From Spectribacter acetivorans (GTDB taxonomy: Bacteria; Pseudomonadota; Gammaproteobacteria; Nevskiales; Salinisphaeraceae), in contig NZ_JAVRHY010000004.1 of assembly GCF_031846305.1 (NCBI RefSeq), positions 222,593 to 286,592 on the forward strand: 64,000 bases of DNA. The letters are read 5' to 3'. The notes beneath the pieces were generated by a model. It was not told where the DNA came from and searched no databases. It saw only the letters and a list, made by a program, of their open reading frames with translations. Position numbers and translations under genes: made by a program. Of this stretch, positions 8,776-17,934 are shown piece by piece (position 1 is the first letter of the stretch; the number at the start of each line of letters is the position of its first letter).

Positions 8776-9138
8776 ATGCCCGCGACCACCCGGCAGGCCC
8801 GCGGCGCGGCCGCCGAGTCGGCGGTGCTGGAACGCGCCCGTCAGCAGGGCCTGCGCTGTCTGACCCGCAATTTTCGCCGCCCCGGCGGCGAACTCGACCT
8901 CGTCCTGGACGACGGCGAGACCGTTATCGTGGTGGAAGTGCGCCAGCGCAGTCGATCGGATTACGGGCGGGCGGTGGAAACCGTCACCGCCCGCAAACAG
9001 CAGCGGCTCATCCATGCCGCCCGCTGTCTGCTGCAGGCCCGCCCGGCACTGGCGGCGCGGCCGCTGCGGTTCGACGTGGTGGGCGTGGGCCCCGATGGCG
9101 CTCTCGAATGGATCGAGGACGCCTTTCAACTGGACTGA
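8776..9138 (+). CDS. yraN: YraN family (UPF0102) endonuclease-like protein
   Basis: A 120-residue protein of the UPF0102 family with a restriction-endonuclease-like fold. The family pattern is visible: ARGAAAESAVLERARQQG, NFRRPGGELDLVLDD, then VVVEVRQRS, with the acidic residues and Glu-x-Arg expected for a PD-(D/E)xK-type centre. It starts 7 bp after the lpoA stop. The cellular role of the family is not settled. Confidence 0.9.
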   Translation: MPATTRQARGAAAESAVLERARQQGLRCLTRNFRRPGGELDLVLDDGETVIVVEVRQRSRSDYGRAVETVTARKQQRLIHAARCLLQARPALAARPLRFDVVGVGPDGALEWIEDAFQLD

Positions 9139-9143
9139 CGAGC

Positions 9144-9734
9144 ATGAGCACGACCCATCGGATCACCCAATTCTTCGAAGACAGCATCGCCGCCAAGCGC
9201 GATACGCTGACACGCACCCTGCCCCAGATCAGCGCCGCCGGCACCATGCTGGCCCACCAGCTGGCCGCCGGCCGCAAGATTCTTTCCTGCGGCAACGGCG
9301 GCTCGTCGGGCGACGCCCAGCATTTCTCCTCGGAATTGATCAACCGTTTCGAGCGGGAACGGCGGGCGCTGCCGGCGGTGGCGCTGACCACGGAAAGCTC
9401 GACGCTGACCGCAATCGCCAACGACTACAGCTACGAGCGGCTGTTCTCCCGGCAGGTCGAGGCCTTGGGCCAGCCCGGTGACGTGCTGCTGGCAATCAGC
9501 ACCAGCGGCAACTCGCCCAACGTGGTAGCGGCCATCGACAGCGCCCACGCGGCGTCGATGCGGGTACTGGCGCTGACCGGCCGGGACGGGGGAGCGATGG
9601 CCACCCGGCTGGGCGCGGAGGACATGGAACTGCGCGCCGCCTCCGACGTCACCGCCCGCATCCAGGAAGTGCACCTGCTGTTCATCCACTGCCTGTGCGA
9701 CACCATCGACGAAGCCCTGTTCGGGACGCCCTGA
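9144..9734 (+). CDS. diaA: DnaA initiator-associating protein DiaA (SIS domain)
   Basis: SIS-domain protein that in E. coli binds DnaA and promotes timely replication initiation. The ATG at 9144, six bases after the yraN stop, gives 196 residues, the same length as E. coli DiaA. The sequence follows DiaA closely: CGNGGSSGDAQHFSSELINRFE, GDVLLAISTSGNS, and the C-terminal RIQEVHLLFIHCLCDTIDE. GmhA (sedoheptulose-7-phosphate isomerase) is the related alternative, but gene order after lpoA-yraN and the C-terminus favour DiaA. Confidence 0.85.
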   Translation: MSTTHRITQFFEDSIAAKRDTLTRTLPQISAAGTMLAHQLAAGRKILSCGNGGSSGDAQHFSSELINRFERERRALPAVALTTESSTLTAIANDYSYERLFSRQVEALGQPGDVLLAISTSGNSPNVVAAIDSAHAASMRVLALTGRDGGAMATRLGAEDMELRAASDVTARIQEVHLLFIHCLCDTIDEALFGTP

Positions 9735-9743
9735 GTCCGACGG

Positions 9744-10160
9744 CTACTTGACCACCTTGAGGTGACTGCCGCGCGGCTTGCCGCCGGTGTCGCTGTCATC
9801 ATCACCGCCGGTGTCGGGCGGTGGCGGTTCGGGCGGGTCCTCGGCCTCGCCGAAGAGCATGCCCTCGCCGTTCTCGCGAGCGTAGAGCGCCAGCACCGCG
9901 CCGGGGGGCACATTCACCTGGAACGGCCGGCCGGAAAAGCGGGCCGAGAAGTGAATCCAGTCGTTGCCCAGCTCGAGATTGCGCACCGCGGTGGGGCTGA
10001 CGTTGATGGTGATCCGGCTGTCCTCGGTGACGAACTCCCCCGGCACCTCGACGCCGACAGCATCGGCCGCCACCAGCAGATGCGGCGTCAGGCCGTTGTC
10101 CAGCACCCAGTCATAGATGGCCCGGATCAGATAAGGGCGGCGGGAAGTCACATCGGCCAT
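9744..10160 (-). CDS. sspB: ClpXP adaptor / stringent starvation protein SspB
   Basis: Adaptor that tethers ssrA-tagged and other substrates to ClpXP. The 138-residue protein has the family core SRRPYLIRAIYDWVLDNG, then TPHLLVAA, INVSPTAVRNLELGN and FSARFSG. An acidic, Pro-rich linker ends in a short basic C-terminal tail (HLKVVK), the ClpX-docking peptide of the family. It lies 25 bp downstream of sspA as usual and converges with diaA across nine bases. Confidence 0.95.
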   Translation of the reverse strand: MADVTSRRPYLIRAIYDWVLDNGLTPHLLVAADAVGVEVPGEFVTEDSRITINVSPTAVRNLELGNDWIHFSARFSGRPFQVNVPPGAVLALYARENGEGMLFGEAEDPPEPPPPDTGGDDDSDTGGKPRGSHLKVVK

Positions 10161-10185
10161 GGTAACGCGTGTCGTCGGGGGCCCG

Positions 10186-10815
10186 TCATCCCGCCCGCAT
10201 GGCGGCTTCCTGCTCGGTCAGGCTGGCCCGGAAGGCAGCGCGCCCGAACAGGCGACGGGCGTATTCGCCTAGGCGCTTGCCCTGCTTGGGCGGCAGTTCC
10301 ACGCCGTAATGGTCCAGCCGCCAGAGGATCGGCGCGAAGGTGCAGTCCACCAATGAGAACTCCTCGCCCATGAAGGGACGGGCGGAGAAATCGGCGGCCA
10401 GGGTGGTGAGAATCTCGCGCAGGCGGGTGCGGGCCTTGCGGACCTGCGCCGGGGTGCCGTGCAGATCGTCGATCAGACCGTACAGGTCCTGTTCCATGCG
10501 GAAGATGGCCAGACGGTAGCGGGCCCGCATCACCGGATCCACCGGCATCAGCGGCGGATGGGGGAAGCGCTCGTCGAGGTATTCCATGATGATGCGCGGG
10601 TCGTACATCACCAGATCACGGTCCACCAGCGTGGGCACCGTGTTGTAGGGATTGAGGTCGATCAGGTCTTCGCTGGTCTCGCCCGGCCGGACCTCGACCG
10701 TATCCAGGCTGTCGATCCCCTTTTCGGCGATCACCATCCGGATGCGATGACTGTGCGGACAGTCGGCGCCCGCGAACAGTGTCATCAGGGATCGCCGGCT
10801 GGCCGCGCTTACCAT
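10186..10815 (-). CDS. sspA: Stringent starvation protein A SspA (GST fold, RNA-polymerase-associated)
   Basis: Glutathione-transferase-fold protein that binds RNA polymerase rather than acting as an enzyme. It has 209 residues. The N-terminal thioredoxin-like part contains MTLFAGADCPHSHRIRMVIAEKG and NPYNTVPTLVDRDLVMYD; an alpha-helical C-terminal half follows. It is co-directional with sspB and follows petC by 46 bp, the common gammaproteobacterial arrangement petABC-sspAB. Confidence 0.93.
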   Translation of the reverse strand: MVSAASRRSLMTLFAGADCPHSHRIRMVIAEKGIDSLDTVEVRPGETSEDLIDLNPYNTVPTLVDRDLVMYDPRIIMEYLDERFPHPPLMPVDPVMRARYRLAIFRMEQDLYGLIDDLHGTPAQVRKARTRLREILTTLAADFSARPFMGEEFSLVDCTFAPILWRLDHYGVELPPKQGKRLGEYARRLFGRAAFRASLTEQEAAMRAG

Positions 10816-10861
10816 GAGCCGACCGCCTCAGACTTCATTGCCGATATCCAGCGATGGCGGA

Positions 10862-11593
10862 TCAATGCACGTCACGCCAGAATTCACGCTTGAGCAACCA
10901 TGCCAGAAGCGTGAAAACCGCCAGGAAGAGAATCACCTTGAACCCCATGCCGTAACGCACCATTTTTGCGGGCTCGCCGGCGTACACCAGAAAATTGGTG
11001 ATGTCGGCAACCGCCTGTTCGTACTGGTCCTCGCTCATGCTGCCGGCCTGAACCAGTTCGAACTCGGGCGCGCCACCGTGGCCACCGCCTCCGTCGTCGT
11101 GAGCCGGCTCGGCCTGATAGCCCTGCAGGGGGGCCAGCACGTGGGGCATCGCGGTGTTCGAGAACACCACGTTGTTGACGCCGGTCGGCCGGCTGTCATC
11201 GATGTAATAGGTCCGCAGGAAGCTGTACAGCCAGTCCGCCCCGCGTGAACGCGCGACCAGCGTCAGATCCGGCGGCGCCTTGCCGAACCATGTCGACGAC
11301 TTCTCGGGCAGCCCGGTGTGGATGCGCTCGTGATTCGGCACATCCGAGAAGATCAGGTTTTCCTGCACCATCTCCTCGGGAATGCCGAGATCATCGGTCA
11401 TCCGCTGATAGCGCAGATACTGCAGCGAGTGGCAGCCCGAACAGTAGTTCATGAACAGGCCGGCGCCTCGCTGCAGCGAGGCTTCGTTGCCCAGGTCCGG
11501 GCTGAAATCGTAGGGCACCGCATGGCCACCGGCCGCCCACACACCCGGCGCCATCAGCGCTGCCGACAATATGAGTACCGCCCGCCGCATCAT
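10862..11593 (-). CDS. petC: Ubiquinol-cytochrome c reductase, cytochrome c1 subunit
   Basis: Membrane-anchored c-type cytochrome of the bc1 complex that passes electrons to soluble cytochrome c. A signal peptide ending near WAA (residue 21) precedes the haem site C51-S-G-C54-H55; M149 in NTAMPH is the likely sixth ligand. One C-terminal membrane anchor lies at about residues 217-234. A His/Gly-rich insertion sits near residue 165. The ATG at 11593 (a second follows at once) overlaps the petB stop. Total 243 residues. Confidence 0.95.
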   Translation of the reverse strand: MMRRAVLILSAALMAPGVWAAGGHAVPYDFSPDLGNEASLQRGAGLFMNYCSGCHSLQYLRYQRMTDDLGIPEEMVQENLIFSDVPNHERIHTGLPEKSSTWFGKAPPDLTLVARSRGADWLYSFLRTYYIDDSRPTGVNNVVFSNTAMPHVLAPLQGYQAEPAHDDGGGGHGGAPEFELVQAGSMSEDQYEQAVADITNFLVYAGEPAKMVRYGMGFKVILFLAVFTLLAWLLKREFWRDVH

Positions 11594-12819
11594 TGGGTCA
11601 CCCTTTCCGGAACCGGCTTGGTCTTGTCGAGCCTGCTGTAGATGGGCATCAGCAGGAAGAATGCAAAGTACACAATGGTGCCGATCAGCGCCGCCGGACC
11701 ACGCCAGCCGCCGGGCGGCTGGGTACCCAGATAGCCGAGCAGCAGGAACGACGCCACGAAGACCGCCAGGATCACCTTGAACAGCAAGCCCTTGTAGCGG
11801 ATCGACTTGACCGGGCTGCGATCCAGCCACGGCAGGAAGAACAGGATGGCCACCGCGCCGAACATCAGGATCACGCCCCACAGTTTGGCCGGCACCCACA
11901 GCATGTCGAACGTGATCGCCCGCAGGATCGAGTAGAACGGCGTGAAATACCACACCGGCGCGATGTGATCCGGGGTGGCCAGCGGGTCGGCCGGCGTGAA
12001 GTTAGGCGGCTCCAGGAACAGGCCGCCGAACGTTGGCACGAAGAAGATCACGCCCGCGAACAGCATCAGGAACACCCCGACGCCGAACAGATCCTTGACC
12101 GTGTAGTACGGGTGGAAGGGGATACCGTCCTTGGGAATGCCGCGCTCATCCTTGTTCTTCTTGATATCCACGCCATCGGGGTTGTTCGACCCCACGTGGT
12201 GCAGCGCCATGATATGGGCGACCACCAGGCCCAGCAGCACGATCGGCAGCGCGACCACATGCAGAGCGAAGAAGCGGTTGAGGGTGGCGTCACCCAGGAC
12301 GAAATCGCCCTTGACCCACGTCACCAGCGTATCGCCGATCACCGGAATGGCGCCGAACAGGGAAATGATCACCTGCGCGCCCCAGTAGGACATGTTGCCC
12401 CAGGGCAGCACGTAGCCCATGAAGGCTTCGGCCATCAGCACCAGGAAGATCAGGCAGCCGAATATCCAGATCAGCTCGCGCGGCTTCTGGTAGGAGCCGT
12501 AGAGCAGCGCCCGCATCATGTGCAGGTACACCACGATGAAGAAGAACGAGGCGCCGGTGGAGTGCATGTAGCGAATCAGCCAGCCCCACTCCACGTCGCG
12601 CATGATGTATTCCACCGACGCGAAGGCTTCCGCCGCCGACGGGGTGTAGAACATCGTCAGCCAGATGCCGGTGAGCAGCTGGTTGACCAGTACCAGCATC
12701 GCCAGCGAGCCGAAGTAGTACCAGAAGTTGAAATTCTTGGGCGCGTAGTACTCGGAGATGTGTTCGCGCCACAGTTGCGAGGCCGGGAAGCGCTCGTCGA
12801 TCCAGGTCATCAGACTCAT
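11590..12819 (-). CDS. petB: Ubiquinol-cytochrome c reductase, cytochrome b subunit
   Basis: Multi-span haem b subunit of the bc1 complex carrying both quinone sites. It is a single 409-residue cytochrome b, not the split b6/subunit IV form. It has several hydrophobic spans with paired histidines in the second and fourth (for example MHSTGASFFFIVVYLHM and FFALHVVALP) and the Qo-site area after AFMGYVLPWGNMSYWGA. The start overlaps the petA stop by one base (TAATG), and petC overlaps its end. Confidence 0.96.
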   Translation of the reverse strand: MSLMTWIDERFPASQLWREHISEYYAPKNFNFWYYFGSLAMLVLVNQLLTGIWLTMFYTPSAAEAFASVEYIMRDVEWGWLIRYMHSTGASFFFIVVYLHMMRALLYGSYQKPRELIWIFGCLIFLVLMAEAFMGYVLPWGNMSYWGAQVIISLFGAIPVIGDTLVTWVKGDFVLGDATLNRFFALHVVALPIVLLGLVVAHIMALHHVGSNNPDGVDIKKNKDERGIPKDGIPFHPYYTVKDLFGVGVFLMLFAGVIFFVPTFGGLFLEPPNFTPADPLATPDHIAPVWYFTPFYSILRAITFDMLWVPAKLWGVILMFGAVAILFFLPWLDRSPVKSIRYKGLLFKVILAVFVASFLLLGYLGTQPPGGWRGPAALIGTIVYFAFFLLMPIYSRLDKTKPVPERVTQ

Positions 12820-13415
12820 TACGCCGCCTCCGTCTCGCTGTCGGGATCTTCACCCACCACGATCACGCTGTCGTCGGCATAGCGATGGGGCGGCACCTGC
12901 ATGTTCAGCGGCGCCGGCACACCCCGATAGACGCGTCCGGCAATGTCATAGGCCGAGCCGTGGCAGGCGCAGAAGAAGCCCGGATAGTCGAGCTGCCCCT
13001 GGGCGTTGTCCGGGCGATAGTCCGGCAGGCAGCCCAGATGCGTGCACAGCCCCACCATCACCAGATACTCCGGCTTGATCGAGCGCTGGGCGTTCTGGCA
13101 GTAGGACGGCTGCTGGGGCTTTTCACTGTCGGGATCGCGCAATTCGCCGGATACCGGCTCCAGCGATGCCAGCATCTCGTCGGTACGCCGAACGATCCAC
13201 ACCGGCTTGCCCCGCCACACCACGGTCAGCCGCGCGCCCGGTTCGAGTTCGCCGACATTCACTTCCACCGGCGCCCCCGCCGCCCGCGCTCGCGCGCTGG
13301 GCTGCCAGGAACTGATAAACGGAACGGCCACGAATGCGGCGCCCACACCACCAACGGCCGAGGTGGCAGTGGTCAAGAATCGGCGCTTGCCGACATCGAC
13401 CCCCTCGTTGCTCAT
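12819..13415 (-). CDS. petA: Ubiquinol-cytochrome c reductase, Rieske iron-sulfur subunit
   Basis: Rieske 2Fe-2S protein of the bc1 complex, 198 residues. A twin-arginine-type N-terminus (R11-R12-F-L) leads into one membrane anchor at about residues 18-36. Cluster ligands are present in C124-T-H126-L-G-C129 and C149-A-C151-H152-G-S, including the structural disulfide cysteines C129 and C151. It is the first gene of petABC; a promoter-like extended -10 box lies upstream between it and hisC. Confidence 0.96.
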   Translation of the reverse strand: MSNEGVDVGKRRFLTTATSAVGGVGAAFVAVPFISSWQPSARARAAGAPVEVNVGELEPGARLTVVWRGKPVWIVRRTDEMLASLEPVSGELRDPDSEKPQQPSYCQNAQRSIKPEYLVMVGLCTHLGCLPDYRPDNAQGQLDYPGFFCACHGSAYDIAGRVYRGVPAPLNMQVPPHRYADDSVIVVGEDPDSETEAA

Positions 13416-13522
13416 GAGACCTGTCCTCTGACGATACGCTCAAGGGATGCGGCTGCGAGGCGTAATACCGCGCGCCGATGACGGCACGAAACGGTCGGGA
13501 TCGCCCACTGCTGCGGTGACTC

Positions 13523-13531
13523 AGTATACCA
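13523..13531 (-). promoter_or_regulatory. Possible extended -10 promoter for petABC
   Basis: The minus strand reads TGGTATACT, an extended -10 element (TGn-TATACT), about 110 bases upstream of petA. No convincing -35 hexamer lies at the right spacing, as is usual for extended -10 promoters. The call is from sequence only. Confidence 0.35.
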
Positions 13532-13537
13532 CAGCGG

Positions 13538-14623
13538 TCAGCCGCGATCGGCGGCAGTAACCACCTCCAGCGCCCGGATCAGGGCGTCGATTTCCGCCGG
13601 CGTTCCCACCGTTGCCCGCAGACAATCCGCCACCCGCGGATGGCTGCCGTGAAGATTCTTGATCAGGACACCCTGCTCGCGCAGCGCCGCGTGCCAGGCC
13701 GGCGCGCGACCCGGCGGCACCCGCATCAGCAGAAAATTGGCCTGACTGGGAAACACCTCGACCCCGTCCAGGCCTGCCAGCGCCGACGCCAGGCGCGGCC
13801 GCTCCCTGCGGATCGCCTCGGCCTGCGCCTGAAACGCGGGATAGTGCGCGAGTGCCAGGGCCGCGGCGGCCTGGGTCAGGCTGTTCACGTTGTAGGGCAG
13901 TCGCAGAGGTTCCAGCGCCTCGATCCAGGCCGGGGCGCCGGCCAGCAACCCCAGCCGCAGCCCGGCCAGCCCGAGTTTGGACACCGTGCGCATGATCAGC
14001 AGCTGCGGGTAATCGTCCAGCCACGCGAGGCAGTCATCATCCGCGAACGGAAAATAGGCCTCGTCGATCACCATGGCGCCGGGCGCCGCCTCCACAACGC
14101 GGCGCAGCGCCGCGGCATCAAAGGCATTGCCGGTCGGATTGTTCGGCTGGGCCACGATCACCAGTGCCGGCTGCTCTCGCTCGATGGCCGAGACCATGGC
14201 ATCGGCGTCCAGCGAAAAATCATCCGCCAGCGGCACCGACACGCAGCGCAGCCCCACGGTGCGCGCGATCAGGCCGAACATGGCGAAACCCGGCGCCGGG
14301 GTCACCAGACAAGCGTCGGGCGCAGCCACCGCCAGCATCAGTATCTGCAGGATTTCATCGGAGCCGTTGCCCAGCATCAGCGATGCCGACGCGGGAATGC
14401 CCATCGCCTGCCGCAGCGCCTGCTTGACCTCGCGCGCCGCGGCATCGGGGTAGCGATTGACCGGCAGGCCACTCAGCGCCTCGCCCCACTGCCCGGCCAC
14501 CTCGGCCGGCAGATCGAAGGGGTTCTCCATCGCGTCGAGCTTGATCAGGCCGTCGGCCTCGGCCACCTGGTAGGCCTGCAGCCCGCGCAGTTCCGGGCGC
14601 AGCCAGTCGTCGGGCCGGCTCAT
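13538..14623 (-). CDS. hisC: Histidinol-phosphate aminotransferase HisC
   Basis: PLP-dependent fold-type I aminotransferase converting imidazole-acetol phosphate to histidinol phosphate. The ATG at 14623 gives 361 residues. Motifs include LDAMENPFDLP near the N-terminus, LGNGSDEIL, NPNNPTGN-type QPNNPTGN, VIDEAYFPF, and RTVSKLGLAGLRLG carrying the PLP lysine. It is last in ibaG-murA-hisG-hisD-hisC and precedes petABC. The extra N-terminal residues of a TTG-initiated reading from 14653 look unnecessary. Confidence 0.93.
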   Translation of the reverse strand: MSRPDDWLRPELRGLQAYQVAEADGLIKLDAMENPFDLPAEVAGQWGEALSGLPVNRYPDAAAREVKQALRQAMGIPASASLMLGNGSDEILQILMLAVAAPDACLVTPAPGFAMFGLIARTVGLRCVSVPLADDFSLDADAMVSAIEREQPALVIVAQPNNPTGNAFDAAALRRVVEAAPGAMVIDEAYFPFADDDCLAWLDDYPQLLIMRTVSKLGLAGLRLGLLAGAPAWIEALEPLRLPYNVNSLTQAAAALALAHYPAFQAQAEAIRRERPRLASALAGLDGVEVFPSQANFLLMRVPPGRAPAWHAALREQGVLIKNLHGSHPRVADCLRATVGTPAEIDALIRALEVVTAADRG

Positions 14624-14668
14624 CGCGCGTTGGTAAAAGGTAACCGGCGGCAACCCGGGCGGCGTGTT

Positions 14669-15970
14669 TCAGGCATCGCTGCCGCCCGCCCGGGCCTCGG
14701 CCGATTGCGCGTGGGCCTCCAGCCCTTCGCCGCGCGCCAGCGTCGCGGCAATCGGGGCCAGCCGGGCTGCACCGGCGGGCGAGGCCTGGATCACGGACAA
14801 CCGCTTCTGGAAGTCATAAACCCCCAGCGGGGACGAGAAGCGGGCCGTGCGGCCGGTGGGCAGCACGTGGTTGGGCCCGGCGCAGTAGTCACCGAACGCT
14901 TCCGGCGAATAATGACCCATGAACACCGCGCCGGCATGGCGGATGTCGTCGATGATCACGTCCGGCCGGTCCAGCGCCAGCTCCAGATGCTCGGGCGCGA
15001 TGCGGTTGCTCAGATCGACGGCCTCGTCCAGATCGCGGGTGTGGATCAGCGCACCGTGGGCGGCCAGCGACGCCCGGATGATCGCCGCCCGCGGCTGCTC
15101 GTCCAGCCGTCGTTCAACCGCGGCGGCCACCGCATCCAGGTAATCGGCATCCGGGCTGATCACGATCGCCCGGGCCTCCTCGTCATGCTCGGCCTGGGCA
15201 AACATGTCGAGCGCCGCCCATTCGGGATTGCCGCTGCCATCGGCAAGAATCAGCACTTCCGAGGGGCCGGCGATCATGTCGATGCCGACCTGACCGAAGA
15301 CTTCCCGCTTGGCCGCAGCCACATAGGCATTGCCGGGGCCGACGATCTTGTCCACCGCCGGCACCGTCTCGGTACCGTAGGCAAGCGCGGCCACCGCCTG
15401 GGCGCCGCCGATCGTAAACATGCGATCCACCCCCGCCAGCGCCGCCGCGGCCAGAACCAGCGGATTGGTTTCGCCCGCCCGCTGGGGCGATACCAGAATG
15501 ATTTCCCCCACGCCTGCCACCTGCGCCGGGATCGCGTTCATCAGCACGGTCGAGGGGTAGGCTGCCTTGCCGCCCGGGGCGTAGACGCCCACCCGTTCCA
15601 GCGGCCGTACCAGCTGACCCAGGGTGTTGCCGTCGTCGTCCTCGAACTGCCAGGCGTCGATGCGCTGGCACTCGGCGTAATCGCGCAGGCGGTCGGCGGC
15701 GTGGCGCAGCGCGTCGCGCTCCCGCCCGGGGATGTCCAGCAGCGCCTGCTCGAGTCGCTCGCGGCTGATTTCCAGCCCGGCCACCGAGTCGGCCTGCACG
15801 CCGTCGAGCTCGCGGCTGTAAGCCAGCAACGCGGCATCGCCACGGGTGCGGACCTCGTGGATGATCCGTCCCACCCGGTCGGCCACTTCGGTCTCGCGTT
15901 CGTCCTCGCGCCGGATGAACGCGGTGAACTCGGCGTCGAAACCGGGCTGCGAGCTAGCCAGCCGCCGCAT
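14669..15970 (-). CDS. hisD: Histidinol dehydrogenase HisD
   Basis: Zinc-dependent enzyme oxidising histidinol to histidine in two NAD-dependent steps. It has 433 residues from the ATG at 15970; a GTG at 15973 is equally possible. Family blocks include YAPGGKAAYPSTVLMNAIPA, GAQAVAALAYGTETVP, KIVGPGNAYVAAAKR, GPSEVLILAD, and HVLPTGRTARFSSPLGV. The start lies inside the hisG 3' end, so translation is probably coupled. Confidence 0.96.
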   Translation of the reverse strand: MRRLASSQPGFDAEFTAFIRREDERETEVADRVGRIIHEVRTRGDAALLAYSRELDGVQADSVAGLEISRERLEQALLDIPGRERDALRHAADRLRDYAECQRIDAWQFEDDDGNTLGQLVRPLERVGVYAPGGKAAYPSTVLMNAIPAQVAGVGEIILVSPQRAGETNPLVLAAAALAGVDRMFTIGGAQAVAALAYGTETVPAVDKIVGPGNAYVAAAKREVFGQVGIDMIAGPSEVLILADGSGNPEWAALDMFAQAEHDEEARAIVISPDADYLDAVAAAVERRLDEQPRAAIIRASLAAHGALIHTRDLDEAVDLSNRIAPEHLELALDRPDVIIDDIRHAGAVFMGHYSPEAFGDYCAGPNHVLPTGRTARFSSPLGVYDFQKRLSVIQASPAGAARLAPIAATLARGEGLEAHAQSAEARAGGSDA

Positions 15971-16607
15971 CACCGCCTCCGGTGGCTGTGGCGAACGTCG
16001 CCAGCAGGCGCTGGATCGCCGCGTGCTTCATCTTCATGGATGCCTTGTTCACTACCAGTCGCGAACTGATGGTGTCGATCTCGGTGAAGGCCTCAAGCCC
16101 GTTGGCGCGCAGCGTGTTGCCGGTGTCCACCAGGTCCACGATGACATCGGCCAGACCCACGATCGGCGCCAGCTCCATCGAGCCGTAGAGCTTGATGATC
16201 TCCACCTGACGCCCCACCCGGGCGAAGTGCGCGCGGGCGGTTTCCACGTACTTGGTCGCCACCCGCAGCGGGCGCGAAGCCGGCCCGTCCAGGGCTCCGG
16301 GCAGGCCGGCCACCATCATCCGGCAGCGGGCGATGCCCAGATCGAGCGGCTCGTACAGGTCACGGCCGCCGTGCTCGACCAGCACGTCCTTGCCGGCCAC
16401 GCCGACGTCCGCGGCCCCGTAGGCAACAAAGGTCGGCACGTCCGAGGCCCGGATCACCAGCAGCCGCAGCCCGGGATCGTTGGTGGCGAAGACCAGCTTG
16501 CGGCTGGTCAGCGGGTCTTCCTCAGGCGTCACGCCGGCGGCGGACAACATGGGCAGCGTGTCCTCCAGAATCCGCCCCTTGGAAAGCGCCAGCGTCAGGC
16601 CGCTCAC
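15954..16607 (-). CDS. hisG: ATP phosphoribosyltransferase HisG, short form
   Basis: First enzyme of histidine synthesis, joining ATP and PRPP. The GTG at 16607 overlaps the murA stop (GTGA) and gives 217 residues beginning SGLTLALSKGRILED. Motifs include GAADVGVAGKDVL and VDLVDTGNTLRANGL. It lacks the C-terminal regulatory domain of the long (~300-residue) form. Short-form HisG works with the HisZ regulatory subunit, which is not in this window and must be elsewhere. Confidence 0.93.
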   Translation of the reverse strand: MSGLTLALSKGRILEDTLPMLSAAGVTPEEDPLTSRKLVFATNDPGLRLLVIRASDVPTFVAYGAADVGVAGKDVLVEHGGRDLYEPLDLGIARCRMMVAGLPGALDGPASRPLRVATKYVETARAHFARVGRQVEIIKLYGSMELAPIVGLADVIVDLVDTGNTLRANGLEAFTEIDTISSRLVVNKASMKMKHAAIQRLLATFATATGGGDAAAG

Positions 16608-17890
16608 GAGACCGCCTCCATGGGCGCGCGGTCCGGCAGCCGCTGAATGCGGGCGCCGAGCTGGGCCAGCTTCTCCTCGATGCATTCGTACCCACGATCG
16701 ATGTGATAGATGCGCCGGACCTCGGTGGCGCCATCCGCCACCAGTCCGGCCAGCACCAGCGAGGCCGAGGCCCGCAGGTCGGTGGCCATCACCGGCGCGC
16801 CGGTCAGTTCGGCCTGGCCACGCACGATCACGGTGTTGCCTTCCTGGCGGATGTCCGCACCCATGCGCTGGAGTTCCGACACGTGCATGAAACGGTTCTC
16901 GAACACGGTTTCGGTAATCGTGCCCACGCCCTCGGCCACCGCGTTGAGGGTGCAGAACTGGGCCTGCATATCGGTCGGGAAGCCCGGGTATGGCGATGTC
17001 CGCAGGTTCACCGACCGGGGGCGCCGGCCCTCCATGTCCACCGCCACCCAGTCCGGTCCGGTGGTAATGCGGCCGCCGGCCTCTTCCAGTTTGAGTGTGA
17101 TCGCCTCGACCAGGGCCGGATCGGTGTTGTTCACCCGCACCCGGCCGCGGGTGGCCGCGCCGGCCACCAGGAAGGTACCGGTCTCGATGCGATCCGGCAG
17201 TACCCGGTAGCGGGCACCGTGCAGCGCGCGCACCCCTTCAATGGTGATCACCGACGAGCCGGCCCCGGACACGCGCGCGCCCATGGCGTTGAGGCAGTCG
17301 GCCAGATCCACCACTTCCGGCTCGCGGGCGGCGTTTTCCAGCACCGTGGTGCCCTCGGCGAGCGTGGCCGCCATCATCAGATTCTCGGTGCCGGTCACGG
17401 TCACCGTGTCCATCGCGATGCGCGCGCCCTTCAACCGGCCGGCCCGGGCGCGGATGTAGCCGGCCTCGACCGTAATCTCGGCCCCCATCGCGGTAAGCCC
17501 GCGCAGGTGGATGTCCACCGGCCGCGCGCCGATGGCACAGCCGCCCGGCAGGGAGACCTCCGCTTCGCCGTGGCGGGCCAGCAGCGGGCCGAGCACCAGG
17601 ATCGAGGCGCGCATGGTCTTGACCAGCTCGTAGGGTGCGACCTTCGAGGTAATAGTGGAGGCATCGGCTTCCACCACCATATGGTCGCCGATGGTCACGC
17701 TCACCCCCATCTGCGCCAGCAGCATGTTGGTGGTGGTCACGTCCTCCAGATGCGGCACGTTTTCCACGATCAGCGGCTCGTCGATCAGCAGTGCGGCCGA
17801 CATGATGGGTAGCGTGGCGTTTTTCGCCCCGGAAGCGCGAACCTCACCCTCGAGCGGCCGCCCGCCAGCTATGCGCAGCAGGTCCATCAA
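16604..17890 (-). CDS. murA: UDP-N-acetylglucosamine 1-carboxyvinyltransferase MurA
   Basis: Cytoplasmic enzyme transferring enolpyruvate from PEP to UDP-GlcNAc, the first committed step of peptidoglycan synthesis. It has 428 residues. It shows the substrate-contacting K23-N24 pair (SGAKNATLPI) and the active-site loop GGCAIG with Cys118, the residue targeted by fosfomycin in the family. It follows ibaG by about 45 bp and overlaps hisG by four bases. Confidence 0.96.
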   Translation of the reverse strand: MMDLLRIAGGRPLEGEVRASGAKNATLPIMSAALLIDEPLIVENVPHLEDVTTTNMLLAQMGVSVTIGDHMVVEADASTITSKVAPYELVKTMRASILVLGPLLARHGEAEVSLPGGCAIGARPVDIHLRGLTAMGAEITVEAGYIRARAGRLKGARIAMDTVTVTGTENLMMAATLAEGTTVLENAAREPEVVDLADCLNAMGARVSGAGSSVITIEGVRALHGARYRVLPDRIETGTFLVAGAATRGRVRVNNTDPALVEAITLKLEEAGGRITTGPDWVAVDMEGRRPRSVNLRTSPYPGFPTDMQAQFCTLNAVAEGVGTITETVFENRFMHVSELQRMGADIRQEGNTVIVRGQAELTGAPVMATDLRASASLVLAGLVADGATEVRRIYHIDRGYECIEEKLAQLGARIQRLPDRAPMEAVS

Positions 17891-17934
17891 TCAAATGCCC
17901 TCTGTTTCATTCCCCGCGACCCGCGGAACGGCGG

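Noticed and set aside
9144..9734. GmhA (sedoheptulose-7-phosphate isomerase)
   Set aside because: Length, C-terminal sequence and position after lpoA-yraN fit DiaA better; no other heptose genes are nearby.
10862..11953. A 363-residue cytochrome c1 with a long N-terminus
   Set aside because: The extra 120 codons overlap petB out of frame; the ATG at 11593 gives a proper signal peptide and TGATG-type coupling.
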